A stretch of 64,000 nucleotides of DNA. Origin: Eubacterium limosum. GTDB lineage: Bacteria > Bacillota > Clostridia > Eubacteriales > Eubacteriaceae. Under the pieces are notes generated by a model. It was not told the origin of the DNA. It saw only the letters and a program-made list of their open reading frames with translations, and ran no database searches. How positions within the stretch are numbered: position 1 is the stretch's first letter; each line of letters starts with the position of its first letter. Shown here one piece after another: positions 34,103-43,516 of this stretch. The stretch is from positions 62,001 to 126,000 of the forward strand of contig NZ_CP019962.1 of the NCBI RefSeq assembly GCF_000807675.2, read 5' to 3'. A program made the position numbers and the translations under genes.

Positions 34103-35572
34103 TCATCGCTGTTTTTTCTTTGCATACTTATCCCAGATATGATCTGGGTCATCAATGCCGAAATCCGCAGGATGGAATACCGGGTCCAGCCCCTCGCGTC
34201 TCTGCCGCTGATAGTCCTTGACCATACGGACTGCCTGCCTGGATAGCAGCAGGATAGCCACAATATTGAGCCAGGTCATGATACCTGCGCCAGTATCGCC
34301 CATGGTCCAGATTGCATCTGCGCTGACGATAACGCCCGAGAAGGTAGAGAGGATAAAGATCGCTCTGAATACTTGCACTGCCATTTTCTTTCCGTGGAAC
34401 AGATAGTTCACATTGCTCTCAGCCTGATAGGAGTAGCCGATAAGACTGGTGAAGATGAAGAGGCTGATGATCACTGCAAAGAGCTTTCCGCCGATGAGAC
34501 CGCCGTAAGTCGCCTCAAGAATATCCTGTGTCCATCCAACGCCGTACTGGCTGCCGGGCAGGTATTCTACCAGCATGCTGCCGTCCGGGCCTGCCACATT
34601 GTAGGACATACTCAGCAAAAGAATAATGGCTGTGGAGGTACAGACAATAAAGGATACAATATAAACGGACAGCGCCTGCACCAGCCCCTGCTTCACTGGG
34701 TGTGAGGTTTCCGCAGCAGAAGCCACAATGGCGCCGGAGCCCTGTCCTGCCTCGGTGGAGTAAACGCCGCGCTTAACACCCCAGGCAATAGCTGAGCCCA
34801 CAATACCGCCAAAGACCGCATCTGCCCCAAAGGCAGATTTGAAGACCAGCGCAATGGTTGAGGGGATGTTCTGGTAGTAGATCACGACGATACCAATGGC
34901 CATCAGCATGTAGACCAGGCACATGGCCGGCGCCGCCTTTTCCGCAAACTTACCGATACGCTTGACACCGCCGAAGGTTACAATCCCCAGAAACACGCAG
35001 AGCAGAATACCGCCGAAGATCATCGGCAGCCCAAAGGAGCGCTCAAAGGTACTCGCCAGTGAGTTGGAATGAAGCCCTGGCATCAGGATACCCGGCCCCA
35101 GAATCGTCGCTACAGCAAAAACCTTGGCGTACTTACTCGAAATCCATTTATTTTTGAAGCCGCGCTCAATATATAAGGCCGGGCCGCCGATGTATTCATC
35201 ATTCACCCGCCGTTTATAGGCCTGGGCCAGTGTCGTTTCGATGAGCGCCGTAGCCGCGCCCAGAAGGCCCAGTATCCACATCCACAATAATGCGCCGGGA
35301 CCTCCGAAATAAATACCTGTCGCCACGCCGGCCACAGAGCCCATGCCCACGCGGGAGCCGACCGTTGTCGCAAAGGCCTGGAATGGTGTGATTCCGTCTT
35401 TGCTGCCCTTCTCCTGGTGGACAATCAGGCCGACCATATCCTTAAAATGACGAATTTGAGGAAAGCCCAGCCATACTGAAAAAACAAGTCCCGCTATCAG
35501 GCACAGCACCACCAACGGTGTGCTCCATACCACACTGCTGACAGCATTGATCATATTATTAAAAGTTTCCAA
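34103..35572 (-). CDS. Alanine/glycine:cation symporter (AGCS family)
   Basis: A 489-residue sodium-coupled amino-acid importer with about eleven membrane helices. Family signatures are TTVGSRVGMGSVAGVATGIY (about 70), GPGALLWMWILGLLGA and the STEAGQGSGAI segment that binds substrate. AGCS proteins import alanine, glycine or D-alanine/D-serine. The start appears to be TTG 35572 behind GGGAGGG. It lies 113 bp downstream of glyA on the same strand; that gap holds two short hairpins but no strong terminator, so read-through from glyA is possible. Confidence 0.95.
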   Translation of the reverse strand: METFNNMINAVSSVVWSTPLVVLCLIAGLVFSVWLGFPQIRHFKDMVGLIVHQEKGSKDGITPFQAFATTVGSRVGMGSVAGVATGIYFGGPGALLWMWILGLLGAATALIETTLAQAYKRRVNDEYIGGPALYIERGFKNKWISSKYAKVFAVATILGPGILMPGLHSNSLASTFERSFGLPMIFGGILLCVFLGIVTFGGVKRIGKFAEKAAPAMCLVYMLMAIGIVVIYYQNIPSTIALVFKSAFGADAVFGGIVGSAIAWGVKRGVYSTEAGQGSGAIVASAAETSHPVKQGLVQALSVYIVSFIVCTSTAIILLLSMSYNVAGPDGSMLVEYLPGSQYGVGWTQDILEATYGGLIGGKLFAVIISLFIFTSLIGYSYQAESNVNYLFHGKKMAVQVFRAIFILSTFSGVIVSADAIWTMGDTGAGIMTWLNIVAILLLSRQAVRMVKDYQRQRREGLDPVFHPADFGIDDPDHIWDKYAKKKQR

Positions 35573-35685
35573 AAGTTACCCTCCCATGATATAAGCGGCT
35601 GACAGCCGATCACCTTGATATCAGCTGTTAACCTTACCCTGAAGCCTGTTAAAAGGCCTCAAACCTCTCTCTGTATGCGGCAGGC

Positions 35686-36942
35686 TCAGTCTTCGAAATA
35701 TCCTTCCGGATACAGCGGAAATTCTGAGATCAGGGCTGCGGCCTGGGCTTTGAGCTCGTCCAGCTTTGCCTTGTTATCCACATTGGCTGCTACCTCGTTC
35801 ATGATACCGGCGATCTGTGTAATTTCTTTTTCTTTAAGCCCTCGCTGAGTGGTGGAGGTAAGACCGATACGCACCCCGCTGGTCACCATTGGGCTTTCTT
35901 TGTCAAAGGGGATCACATTTTTATTGACGGTAATACCCACGTATTCCAGTGCCTCCTCAAAGGCTTTACCGGTCAGGTTTTTAGGTCTTAAATCCACCAT
36001 CACAATATGGTTGTCTGTGCCGCCGCTGATGATGCGGAAACCGTAATTCTGAAGGGCTTCTGCCAGGCACTTCGCGTTCTTGACAATCTGTTCCATGACC
36101 GCCTTAAACTCCGGGGTGGACGCGTAGCCAAAGGACCAGGCTTTTGCGGCAATGGTCGCCAGATGGATTGAGCCAATGGTTCCCGGGAAGGTGCCCTTGT
36201 CCAAAAGCTTAGCGTGTTCAGCCTTACAGAAAACCATGCCGGAGCGTGGACCGCAGAAGGTTTTGGTCGTGGAGGACGAAACAAAATCTGCGTAGGGGAT
36301 CGGGCTTGGGATCACCTTGGCTGCAACCAGGCCGGCAATGTGCGCCATATCAATCATCAGATAAGCACCGCATTTTTTCGCGATTTCCGCCATTCTTTCA
36401 TAGTCGATCAGACGTGGATAGGAGCTTGCGCCGCCGATGATGAGTTTTGGCTTGTATTCCATGGCTTTCTTTTCCAGAGCGTCGTAATCAATCTGCTCAG
36501 TTTCCGGGTCAACACCGTAAAAGTCGTATTCGTAAACTTTTCTCAGGAAGTTTACCGGAGAGCCGTGGGTCAGGTGCCCGCCCTGGTCGAGACGCATGCT
36601 CAGCACCCGGTCGCCAGGTGCCAGGATGGCAGAGTAAACACAGTAGTTTGCTGTGGAGCCAGAGTAGGACTGTACGTTGACATGATCTGCGCCAAAGAGA
36701 GCTTTTGCACGGTCGCGCGCCAGGTTTTCAATTTTATCGGCCTCCTCAGAGCCAGCCTGAAAGCGGGCGCCCGGATAGCCTTCCTCTGTTTTATTGGTAA
36801 AAACAGAACCGCTGAGCTCCAGCACCTCGGTGGGAGCAGTGCTTTCAGAAGCAATCATCTCAATATTGCCCTCCTGGCGTTTCAGCTCAGCGGCAACAAT
36901 CTCGTATACGGCAGGGTCGGTTTTTTGAGTGGTTTTTAACAT
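35686..36942 (-). CDS. glyA: Serine hydroxymethyltransferase
   Basis: A 418-residue PLP enzyme that converts serine and tetrahydrofolate to glycine and methylene-tetrahydrofolate, linking amino-acid metabolism to the folate branch that acetogens use for carbon fixation. Motifs: ESTAPTEVLELSGSVFTNK, the YSGSTANYCVYSA binding loop, DMAHIAGLVAA, and the Schiff-base Lys in SSTTKTFCGPRSG (about 228). The length is typical. The start ATG 36942 follows AAGAAAGAGG. It stands between dsdA and the AGCS gene, a serine/glycine cluster. Confidence 0.97.
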   Translation of the reverse strand: MLKTTQKTDPAVYEIVAAELKRQEGNIEMIASESTAPTEVLELSGSVFTNKTEEGYPGARFQAGSEEADKIENLARDRAKALFGADHVNVQSYSGSTANYCVYSAILAPGDRVLSMRLDQGGHLTHGSPVNFLRKVYEYDFYGVDPETEQIDYDALEKKAMEYKPKLIIGGASSYPRLIDYERMAEIAKKCGAYLMIDMAHIAGLVAAKVIPSPIPYADFVSSSTTKTFCGPRSGMVFCKAEHAKLLDKGTFPGTIGSIHLATIAAKAWSFGYASTPEFKAVMEQIVKNAKCLAEALQNYGFRIISGGTDNHIVMVDLRPKNLTGKAFEEALEYVGITVNKNVIPFDKESPMVTSGVRIGLTSTTQRGLKEKEITQIAGIMNEVAANVDNKAKLDELKAQAAALISEFPLYPEGYFED

Positions 36943-37106
36943 TTTATGAACCTCTTTCTTATTTTAAACATTTTTTCGGGGATTGTCGACTTCCCATATT
37001 TCTCTGTATTGGATGGTTTTATTTTATCAGGATTTTACGAAAGGGTATATTCTTGTTCTTGACGGATCATTTACGGATTTTGACTATTCGCCCCTGTCCG
37101 TCGCAG

Positions 37107-37151
37107 TAAAAAAGGCTGCTCCTCTGTTAAACTCAGAGAAACAGCCTTTTT
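37107..37151 (-). terminator. Terminator of dsdA
   Basis: AAAAAAGGCTG at 37108 with CAGCCTTTTT ending at 37151 plus an inner CTCTG/CAGAG stem; T run on the minus strand. Confidence 0.88.
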
Positions 37152-37162
37152 ATATTCCTTCA

Positions 37163-38485
37163 CTATTCTTGTATCAGCTGGCAGCCTTTTTGGTAGTAGG
37201 CCTCCATTTCTTCCTCAGGCACCATATTGCCGCCGGTAGCCCAGACCAGGTGCACCGCATTTTTCAGCCGCTCCTCTGTCAAGCCTTTTTTCTCAAGGTA
37301 AGCGGCGTCGCGCAGCACATGGGACGGCCCCGGGAAACCTGCGCAGCCTGAGGGCTCAATGGTCAGGCGCTCTGTGTCCATGACCAGCCCCAGCAGCCGA
37401 TACATTTCCTCATCCTCTATGGTAAACGCGCCGTCGATTAAGGTTCTCATCACCCGCCCAACCAGACGGGAGGGACGGCTGACTGCCAGACCGTCAGCGG
37501 CGGTTTTGCCATCCAATCCAATATCTGAAACACTGATACCATCGTTCAGTCCGGTCATCATCCCCAGGAGCATACAGGGCGCATGGGTTGGCTCTGCAAA
37601 AAAACAGTGGGCATTTTCGCCAAAGACGGTTTTAAGACCAAAGGTTACACCGCCAGGACCGCCGCCTACGCCGCAGGGCAGGTACACAAACAGGGGATGC
37701 TCCGCGTCTATGACAATTTTCAGCGCGTCGAACTGTTTTTTCAGGCGCGCCGCCGCTGTGGAATATCCCAGAAACAGGTCAGCTGAGCCCTCGTCATCCA
37801 CAAAGTGGCAGGTGGGGTCACCCTCTGCCTGTCTTCTCCCCTCGGCCACAGCTTTCTGATAATCCTCAGGGTACTCGATGACATGTACCCCCTTTGACCG
37901 CAGCATGTCCTTTTTCCACTGTCTGGCATCTGCCGACATATGCACTGTGACGTCAAAGCCCAGCTTTGCGCTGATAATGCCAATGCTCAGCCCCAGATTG
38001 CCCGTGGAGCCAACAGCTACCCTGTAACCGGAAAACAGGTCTTTAAAGCGTTTTTCGGCCAATATGGCATAATTATCCCCATAACTCAGTATCCCTCTCT
38101 CAACAGCAATGGTTTCTGCCAGCTTCAGCACCTCGTAAATGCCGCCCCGGGCTTTGATAGAGCCTGAGACAGGCAGATGGCTGTCGCACTTGATCAGCAG
38201 TTTTCCGGGGATCGCTTGGCCATACCGCTTTTCAAGGGCGGCCTGCATATCCGGCGCTTTCTTTAACGGTGATTCTATAATGCCGCCGGCTTCTTTGGTT
38301 TCGGGAAAGCTGGCTTCGATATAAGGTGCAAATCGCCGCAGTCTTGCCTCCGCATCGTCTGTGTTCTCCTGCGTAAAGGGCAGTTCCTCGGTCTCATCCG
38401 AGTCTGGATTAAACCAGATAACCTCCTCGCCCCGCTGCATACGCCGGGTCAGGGGATAATCCTCGTATAACTGATTCACGTCCAT
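37163..38485 (-). CDS. dsdA: D-serine ammonia-lyase
   Basis: A 440-residue PLP enzyme that deaminates D-serine to pyruvate and ammonia. The Schiff-base Lys is in SGSIKARGG (about 110); [14 protein letters not shown] binds the cofactor phosphate; [15 protein letters not shown] is the glycine-rich loop. Length and N-terminal [20 protein letters not shown] fit the DsdA family. The start is ATG 38485, whose ribosome binding site GGAGGA lies inside an earlier in-frame ATG (38500). Together with glyA and the AGCS importer it suggests use of D- and L-serine as carbon and nitrogen sources. Confidence 0.95.
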   Translation of the reverse strand: MDVNQLYEDYPLTRRMQRGEEVIWFNPDSDETEELPFTQENTDDAEARLRRFAPYIEASFPETKEAGGIIESPLKKAPDMQAALEKRYGQAIPGKLLIKCDSHLPVSGSIKARGGIYEVLKLAETIAVERGILSYGDNYAILAEKRFKDLFSGYRVAVGSTGNLGLSIGIISAKLGFDVTVHMSADARQWKKDMLRSKGVHVIEYPEDYQKAVAEGRRQAEGDPTCHFVDDEGSADLFLGYSTAAARLKKQFDALKIVIDAEHPLFVYLPCGVGGGPGGVTFGLKTVFGENAHCFFAEPTHAPCMLLGMMTGLNDGISVSDIGLDGKTAADGLAVSRPSRLVGRVMRTLIDGAFTIEDEEMYRLLGLVMDTERLTIEPSGCAGFPGPSHVLRDAAYLEKKGLTEERLKNAVHLVWATGGNMVPEEEMEAYYQKGCQLIQE

Positions 38486-38585
38486 TTTTGATTCCTCCAT
38501 GATCTCATTGTTACTTTAAAGTATACCGTTTTCCAGAAAAAATTCCATTCTATATTCTGTCAAATTTTATACCAATCTTGACAAA

Positions 38586-38628
38586 AAATGAAAAGCCAGG
38601 GCTCTGTAAATCCAGCCCCTGGCTTTTG
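38586..38628 (-). terminator. Terminator of the OmpR-type two-component operon
   Basis: AAAAGCCAGGGCT (38591-38603) pairs with AGCCCCTGGCTTTT (38614-38627) with one bulge. Confidence 0.82.
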
Positions 38629-38634
38629 CTTTGT

Positions 38635-40893
38635 CTATTCGTTCTTTTCTTCAGCTTCTGTTTCGCTGGTTTCTTCTGCCATCACCGCTTTTGCCGGCTC
38701 GTCATCTGGCACCAGCTCCAGATAAACGGTCGCCTTGAACAGGTCGCCATCGATGGTCAGGTCGAACTGGCCGTTCTGCAGCTCGGTCAGGTCCTTGGCA
38801 ATGGCAAGCCCCAGTCCGCTTCCCTCGCTGTGACGGGTATCGTCACCGCGTTTAAAGCGCTCCAGCAGCTCCTCAGCCGGAATATTCAGCGGATCGGCTG
38901 AAATATTCTTAATGATGAAAACCCCACGGTCTGTAAACATATCTCGGTCAATGGTCATATAGACCCGGGAGCCGGGCAGCGCGTATTTGAGCACATTGGA
39001 CAGCAGATTTTCAATAACCCGCCAGAGCAGGCGGCCATCTGCGCGTACCATCACCTTTTCCTGAGGGCGGCTGACAATGAACTGAAGACCGGAATCCTCG
39101 ATCTTGTCCTCAAGCTCGCCCATCCCCTGGTTTACCAGCGCTTCCACGTTTACGGTATCCCAATGCACCTCCATATTGCCTGTCGAGGCCTTGGCCGCTT
39201 CAAAAAGGTCGTCGGTCAGCGCCTTCAGACGCGCAGCCTTCTGTTCCAGTACCCCAATGTAGCGCTCCCTGGATTCCTCGTCGATGTCTTCCTTTTTCAG
39301 CAAGTCGATATAGGTGATGATGGATGTCAGCGGGGTACGGATATCATGAGAAACATTGGTGATCAGCTCCGTTTTCAGCCGTTCACTTTTCAGCTCCTTT
39401 TCCACCGCGTCTCTGACCGCTGTCGATAAGCCTTCGTTAATATTATTGATGTTTTTTGCCATTTCCTCCACCGGCCCATGTCCTTCAACCTCAATCTTAT
39501 AGTCTGTATCGCCCTCATAAATACGCTCCACGCCCTTGATGGTCTGATCCAGAGATTTTGCCCGTTTTGCGCCAAACCACAAAACCACGCCCAGCAGGAT
39601 GATACCGATTGGCGGCAGTGCCACAATGAGCATTCCCACGATCGCACAGATGATAATGGCGGCGCACAGCAGCATCACCAGTGAACGGCCTTTGATCACG
39701 TTCCGGTAAAAGTCCCGGATACGCCGGCAGAAGCGTTTGATCAGGCGTCCGCACTTTTTACACAGCACAACCGTGCCAAACCGGTCCATAAAGCGGTGTG
39801 CCTTGACAACACGCACAATGCTCAGCACATAGTTGTAGGCAAGGGCTACTGCAAGGATCAGCAGGATCGCGGACATGTAGGCAGGCAGTCTGTACATAAT
39901 GCAGGCCATCCCTGCCGCAACGAGCATCCCCTCAATCCATGACAGGATAATCAAATGCAGGTCCCAATACATACGGTCAATGGCCAACAGATGAATGTCG
40001 TTGTCTGTCTCGCGGCGTCCGGCACCAATACAGGCCACCACCAGACAGATCAATGATAACAATCCGCAGACGAAGAAAACCTGAACGGCCAATACGGCGT
40101 CTGCACGATCCTGGCTGTATATTTCAGCCATTTCATTGACCTTCTGGTCGTCAAAGGCAAGGATAATACGGTTATCGGTATTGCTGTTTCCGCCGTAGTC
40201 ATAATTCCTTACTTCCTGGGAAGCGTTGATCTTCCCCTTGTTATTTTCGAGATAGACTTTGGACTGCATGAGGGCCTCAGGCGTTACACCCTCGCCGCTG
40301 GTCTTTTTCTGCCCGTCCCGCTCAATGTACCACTCCAGGCCAAAGTTTTTCTGAGCATTTTCCAGACTGTTCAATGTGTTTGCATAGTTCTGGAGCTGCT
40401 TCTGTATCTGATCCTCCCGATACTTCTCGATTTCCTTGCCGTGTCTTTCCATAAAAGCATCGGAGTTAATGACATCAATGACTGTTTTGGGCACAGTGCT
40501 ATCGGAACGTTCGCTGTAGTAATAGCTGCTGACATCGCCGAGCTCTTCCTCCCACAGCCCGAAACGGCTCCGGTCTTCTGAAAGCAGCGAAAGCTTGTAC
40601 TCCTCAATGGCAGCGTCCTCATCAAGAAGGGCCCCGCTTCGGATATATTCCTCGGAGCGGTAGGTATCAGCCAGGGCAAACAGGTCATGGTAGACACTGT
40701 AGACCTCTGAGCGCAGTGAGCTGCTCTTCAGATAATCCTGCTCATCCCAGGTTTCTGAAATGCCAAAGCCCTCCATCTTGGTTGTGGCTGTCTGCTCCAG
40801 CACAAAGATGCCTGTACTCAATAGCAGCACCGCCAGGATAAACGCAATGAGCTTTACGCCTGTATTGCGGAGCAGATGCTCACTTTTTATCAC
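38635..40893 (-). CDS. Membrane sensor histidine kinase
   Basis: A sensor kinase of about 752 residues. A first membrane helix is followed by a large outer domain (about 40-260) and four to six further helices (about 265-450), then a HAMP-like stretch, the dimerisation domain with ITNVSHDIRTPLTSI (phospho-His), and an ATPase domain with N box NLLSNVLKYA and GSGLGLAIAKDL. The tail is Glu-rich. The C-terminal part resembles VanS-like kinases. A TTG at 40938 is in frame but lies inside the regulator gene; I prefer GTG 40893, five bases after GGAG and just past the regulator's stop. The signal is unknown; the multi-helix middle suggests envelope sensing. Confidence 0.9.
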   Translation of the reverse strand: MIKSEHLLRNTGVKLIAFILAVLLLSTGIFVLEQTATTKMEGFGISETWDEQDYLKSSSLRSEVYSVYHDLFALADTYRSEEYIRSGALLDEDAAIEEYKLSLLSEDRSRFGLWEEELGDVSSYYYSERSDSTVPKTVIDVINSDAFMERHGKEIEKYREDQIQKQLQNYANTLNSLENAQKNFGLEWYIERDGQKKTSGEGVTPEALMQSKVYLENNKGKINASQEVRNYDYGGNSNTDNRIILAFDDQKVNEMAEIYSQDRADAVLAVQVFFVCGLLSLICLVVACIGAGRRETDNDIHLLAIDRMYWDLHLIILSWIEGMLVAAGMACIMYRLPAYMSAILLILAVALAYNYVLSIVRVVKAHRFMDRFGTVVLCKKCGRLIKRFCRRIRDFYRNVIKGRSLVMLLCAAIIICAIVGMLIVALPPIGIILLGVVLWFGAKRAKSLDQTIKGVERIYEGDTDYKIEVEGHGPVEEMAKNINNINEGLSTAVRDAVEKELKSERLKTELITNVSHDIRTPLTSIITYIDLLKKEDIDEESRERYIGVLEQKAARLKALTDDLFEAAKASTGNMEVHWDTVNVEALVNQGMGELEDKIEDSGLQFIVSRPQEKVMVRADGRLLWRVIENLLSNVLKYALPGSRVYMTIDRDMFTDRGVFIIKNISADPLNIPAEELLERFKRGDDTRHSEGSGLGLAIAKDLTELQNGQFDLTIDGDLFKATVYLELVPDDEPAKAVMAEETSETEAEEKNE

Positions 40894-40903
40894 GATCACT
40901 CCG

Positions 40904-41599
40904 CTATTGCGGAGGGTATTTTTCGACTTTGTATCCAATTCCCCACACCACCTTTAAGTATTTGGGCTCCTTCGGATTGATTTCAATCTTTTCGCGAATG
41001 CGCCGCACATGGACGGCAACGGTGTTGTCCGCATTGTACGAAGGCTCCTCCCAGACATTTTCATAAATCTGCTCGATGGAAAAAACCTTTCCCATTTCCC
41101 GCATCAAAAATTTCAAAATTTTATACTCCACCGGGGTCAGCTTAACCTCTTCCCCGTCAACTGTCACTTTTTTATAGGCGTCGTCCAACTCCAGACCGCC
41201 TGTTTTGTACACATCTGTCCGTTTCACATAGCTGCCAAGGGTTGTGTAGCGCCGCAGCTGGGACTTCACCCGGGCGATCACCTCCAGCGGATTAAAGGGC
41301 TTTGTGATATAATCGTCTCCACCAACGGTCAGTCCCATGATTTTATCGTTGTCCTCGGCCTTTGCCGACAGGAAAATAATCGGAATATTCGCGGTCTCAC
41401 GGATTTTCAGGGTTGCGTGAATCCCGTCCATTTCGGGCATCATGATGTCCATCAGTATAAGATGAATGGTATTTTCAGAGACAATTTCCAGCGCTTCTTT
41501 TCCAGAATATGCCTTAAAAATATCATACCCCTCATTTTTCAGGTAAAGCTCCAAAGCGTCGACGATTTCCCGCTCGTCATCACATATTAATATGTTCAT
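40904..41599 (-). CDS. OmpR/VanR-type response regulator
   Basis: A 231-residue regulator: receiver (DDEREI, phospho-acceptor in ILMDIMMPEMDG, FLSAKAED, TKPFNP) and a winged-helix OmpR domain (VKLTPVEYKILKFLMREMGK, YNADNTVAVHVRRIREKIE, VWGIGYKVEKY). First gene of an operon with the sensor kinase. The start ATG 41599 follows AGAAGGAG. The promoter overlaps an 18-bp perfect palindrome, a possible autoregulatory site. Confidence 0.95.
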   Translation of the reverse strand: MNILICDDEREIVDALELYLKNEGYDIFKAYSGKEALEIVSENTIHLILMDIMMPEMDGIHATLKIRETANIPIIFLSAKAEDNDKIMGLTVGGDDYITKPFNPLEVIARVKSQLRRYTTLGSYVKRTDVYKTGGLELDDAYKKVTVDGEEVKLTPVEYKILKFLMREMGKVFSIEQIYENVWEEPSYNADNTVAVHVRRIREKIEINPKEPKYLKVVWGIGYKVEKYPPQ

Positions 41600-41632
41600 T
41601 TCTTACTCCTTCTGTCCTTCAGTATCGATCTG

Positions 41633-41650
41633 ATGGTATTATAATACCAT
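41633..41650 (-). promoter_or_regulatory. 18-bp palindrome over the -10 box of the OmpR-type operon
   Basis: ATGGTATTATAATACCAT is a perfect palindrome that contains TATAAT (41643-41638 on the minus strand), 34 bp before the start codon. Binding here would block transcription. Confidence 0.6.
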
Positions 41651-41762
41651 AACATTCTTACAAAGAAAGTGCCCATTTTATTAAGAATTTATGAAGTGCT
41701 GAAAAAAGACCCGAACCCGCTGTCTCAACTGGATTCCTGAAAACAGCACGCTGCTTCCAATC

Positions 41763-41900
41763 AAAAAAGAACACCCCCCTGAATTACCAGAGGGGGTGTT
41801 CTTAGATGGGTTAGAAGGTCCTTAGTTTTAATTGGGCAGAAGGGACACCTCCCTTCTGCCACCATTAAAGAAAGGAAATATACCCGCATACCGGATACAC
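41763..41900 (-). ncRNA. Candidate small RNA
   Basis: The 395 bp between the OmpR-type regulator and the serine hydrolase encode no protein. On the minus strand a TATACT box (41912-41907) would start a transcript of about 138 nt. It holds a perfect 10-bp hairpin (41860-41835) with the loop AGGTGT, an unpaired stretch, and a strong terminator of 12 bp (41803-41767) followed by six T. The hairpin loop sequence GGGAGGTGT and the terminator's ACACCCCCT side are nearly complementary. The -35 box is weak; a read-through 3' UTR of the hydrolase gene, processed or not, is the alternative. No known RNA family recognised. Confidence 0.45.
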
Positions 41901-41995
41901 ACTTTCAGTATAGCGCATTTCGTCAAAAAAACCAGTGCCGGATAAAAAAATCACGCTGGAAACTTGACACGACTGCGGCTTTGACGGATTCCCAT

Positions 41996-43390
41996 TCAGG
42001 CTTTGGCTCTCGGCAAAATCCTGGAGCCATAACGCATTCCGAAAACGTCTCGGCGTTCATCCGCGATCATCTGAATAAAGGTATCGCCATAGGTGCCTGC
42101 GATCATGCCATGTCCGGGTTCGATCATCGTAACTGCAGAGGCCTTATCACCGTTTTTCAGCAATACTTCTCCCGTTTCGTCTATAAAAAGCTCCACCTTT
42201 GTGCCTTCATCAGAAGCGTAAACGCCGCAGGCTGCTCTGAGGGTTTCGGCATCCCAGGGCTTGTTTTCATAATGATGGCGGCGTCTTTCAGCCTTGAAGC
42301 CCATGCCCATGCTCAGGGCTGCTTCCGCCACGCCGCTGACTGGCACATCCTCAGTATTGCAAAGCACAATAACGCCCAGTCCTTTTTCACGGCACCACAG
42401 CAGATGTGAGGAAACGCCAGGCAGGCTTCCTCCATGTCCAGCAACCTGTAAGCCATTCAGCTCCTTGATATCAAGCCCGTAGCCATAATCTGTCACATAG
42501 GAATCCATCTGGTGCTTTGTCGTCATGGCTGCGATGGTCTCTGGCTTTGCAATGACCGTTCCGTTAAGGCCTGTCCCGTCATTCAGATACATGGCAACGT
42601 ATTTCTTCAAATCTTTTAAGGTGGATTTCATGGCGCCACCGCCGTTTAATACAAAGGCGTTGTCATGATAATCCTTGACCTTTGTCAGCTCACCTGCGAT
42701 AACTGCGTAAAGCGCCGCATGATTTTCATCCTTCAGCGGACGCACAAAATCGCAGAAGCTCCGTTCCATTCCCAGAGGCTTCAAAATATGCTCAAGCAGA
42801 TAATCCGCGTAGGAGGCGGAGCCACCATGATGGTAAATAATATCGGACAGCAGTCCATAGCCGTCATTGCAGTAGCTGAAATATTCGCCCGGCCAGCCGA
42901 TAAATTCTTCCTGGGCATCCAGCCTTCCTGCCACCTGACGGCATCCTTCCTGAGCCAGCTCTGCATTGTATGCCAGGTCACCCACGACAGCTTCATCCAG
43001 CCCCAGCTCTGCCGCCACTGTGTCCACTACAATGCGTGACTGAGGAAAATACCCGCCGCTGTGAAACATGAGATGCTTGATCAAAACCGGTTTTCCCTGG
43101 TTCATTCCCTTAAATTCCGGAATATAGTCGCTCACCGGGTCCTCAATGCTCAGAATGCCATCCTCCTGCATTTTTAAAATGGCCAGGCAGGTAAAGGATT
43201 TTGTCAGGGACGCGAGGCCAAAAATCGTTTTATCATCAATGCTCTTTCCGGTTTCCTGATCCCGTTTCCCGAAAAAGTGCTCATATTTTGTTACGCCCTG
43301 TGCGTCCACAATGGCTACAGCCATCCCCACAGCCTTGTGGTCTTCCATGCATTTTTCCACACTGGTTTCAAATTTCTCTTGTTCTGTCAT
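41996..43390 (-). CDS. Serine hydrolase, beta-lactamase class C family
   Basis: A 464-residue protein of the PF00144 family (class C beta-lactamases, DD-peptidases, esterases). The SxxK motif is SLTK (Ser at about 61), the Tyr motif is YCND (in place of YxN), and the third motif is HGG in VAGHGGSLPG. There is no signal peptide, so it probably acts in the cytoplasm as an esterase or peptidase, not as a resistance enzyme. A C-terminal beta domain (about 370-460) is common in this group. The start ATG 43390 follows AAAGGAG. Confidence 0.88.
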   Translation of the reverse strand: MTEQEKFETSVEKCMEDHKAVGMAVAIVDAQGVTKYEHFFGKRDQETGKSIDDKTIFGLASLTKSFTCLAILKMQEDGILSIEDPVSDYIPEFKGMNQGKPVLIKHLMFHSGGYFPQSRIVVDTVAAELGLDEAVVGDLAYNAELAQEGCRQVAGRLDAQEEFIGWPGEYFSYCNDGYGLLSDIIYHHGGSASYADYLLEHILKPLGMERSFCDFVRPLKDENHAALYAVIAGELTKVKDYHDNAFVLNGGGAMKSTLKDLKKYVAMYLNDGTGLNGTVIAKPETIAAMTTKHQMDSYVTDYGYGLDIKELNGLQVAGHGGSLPGVSSHLLWCREKGLGVIVLCNTEDVPVSGVAEAALSMGMGFKAERRRHHYENKPWDAETLRAACGVYASDEGTKVELFIDETGEVLLKNGDKASAVTMIEPGHGMIAGTYGDTFIQMIADERRDVFGMRYGSRILPRAKA

Positions 43391-43463
43391 CTTCGTTCTT
43401 TTCTCCTTTAAGGCTTTTGTCTTTCCATAGTATACAGCTTATCTGTCAATAAATAAAGCCATA

Positions 43464-43505
43464 AATAAAAAAATCCCGCAGTGCCGAAGGACGGCACCGC
43501 GGGAT
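43464..43505 (-). terminator. Terminator of hppA
   Basis: A 14-bp stem with one mismatch (43473-43486 with 43492-43505), then seven T on the minus strand. Confidence 0.9.
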
Positions 43506-43516
43506 ATGTTTTCTTC

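Noticed and set aside
33185-34246. 353-codon plus-strand frame
   Set aside because: Antisense to the cupin-PocR kinase and runs through a terminator and a promoter; no domain recognisable.
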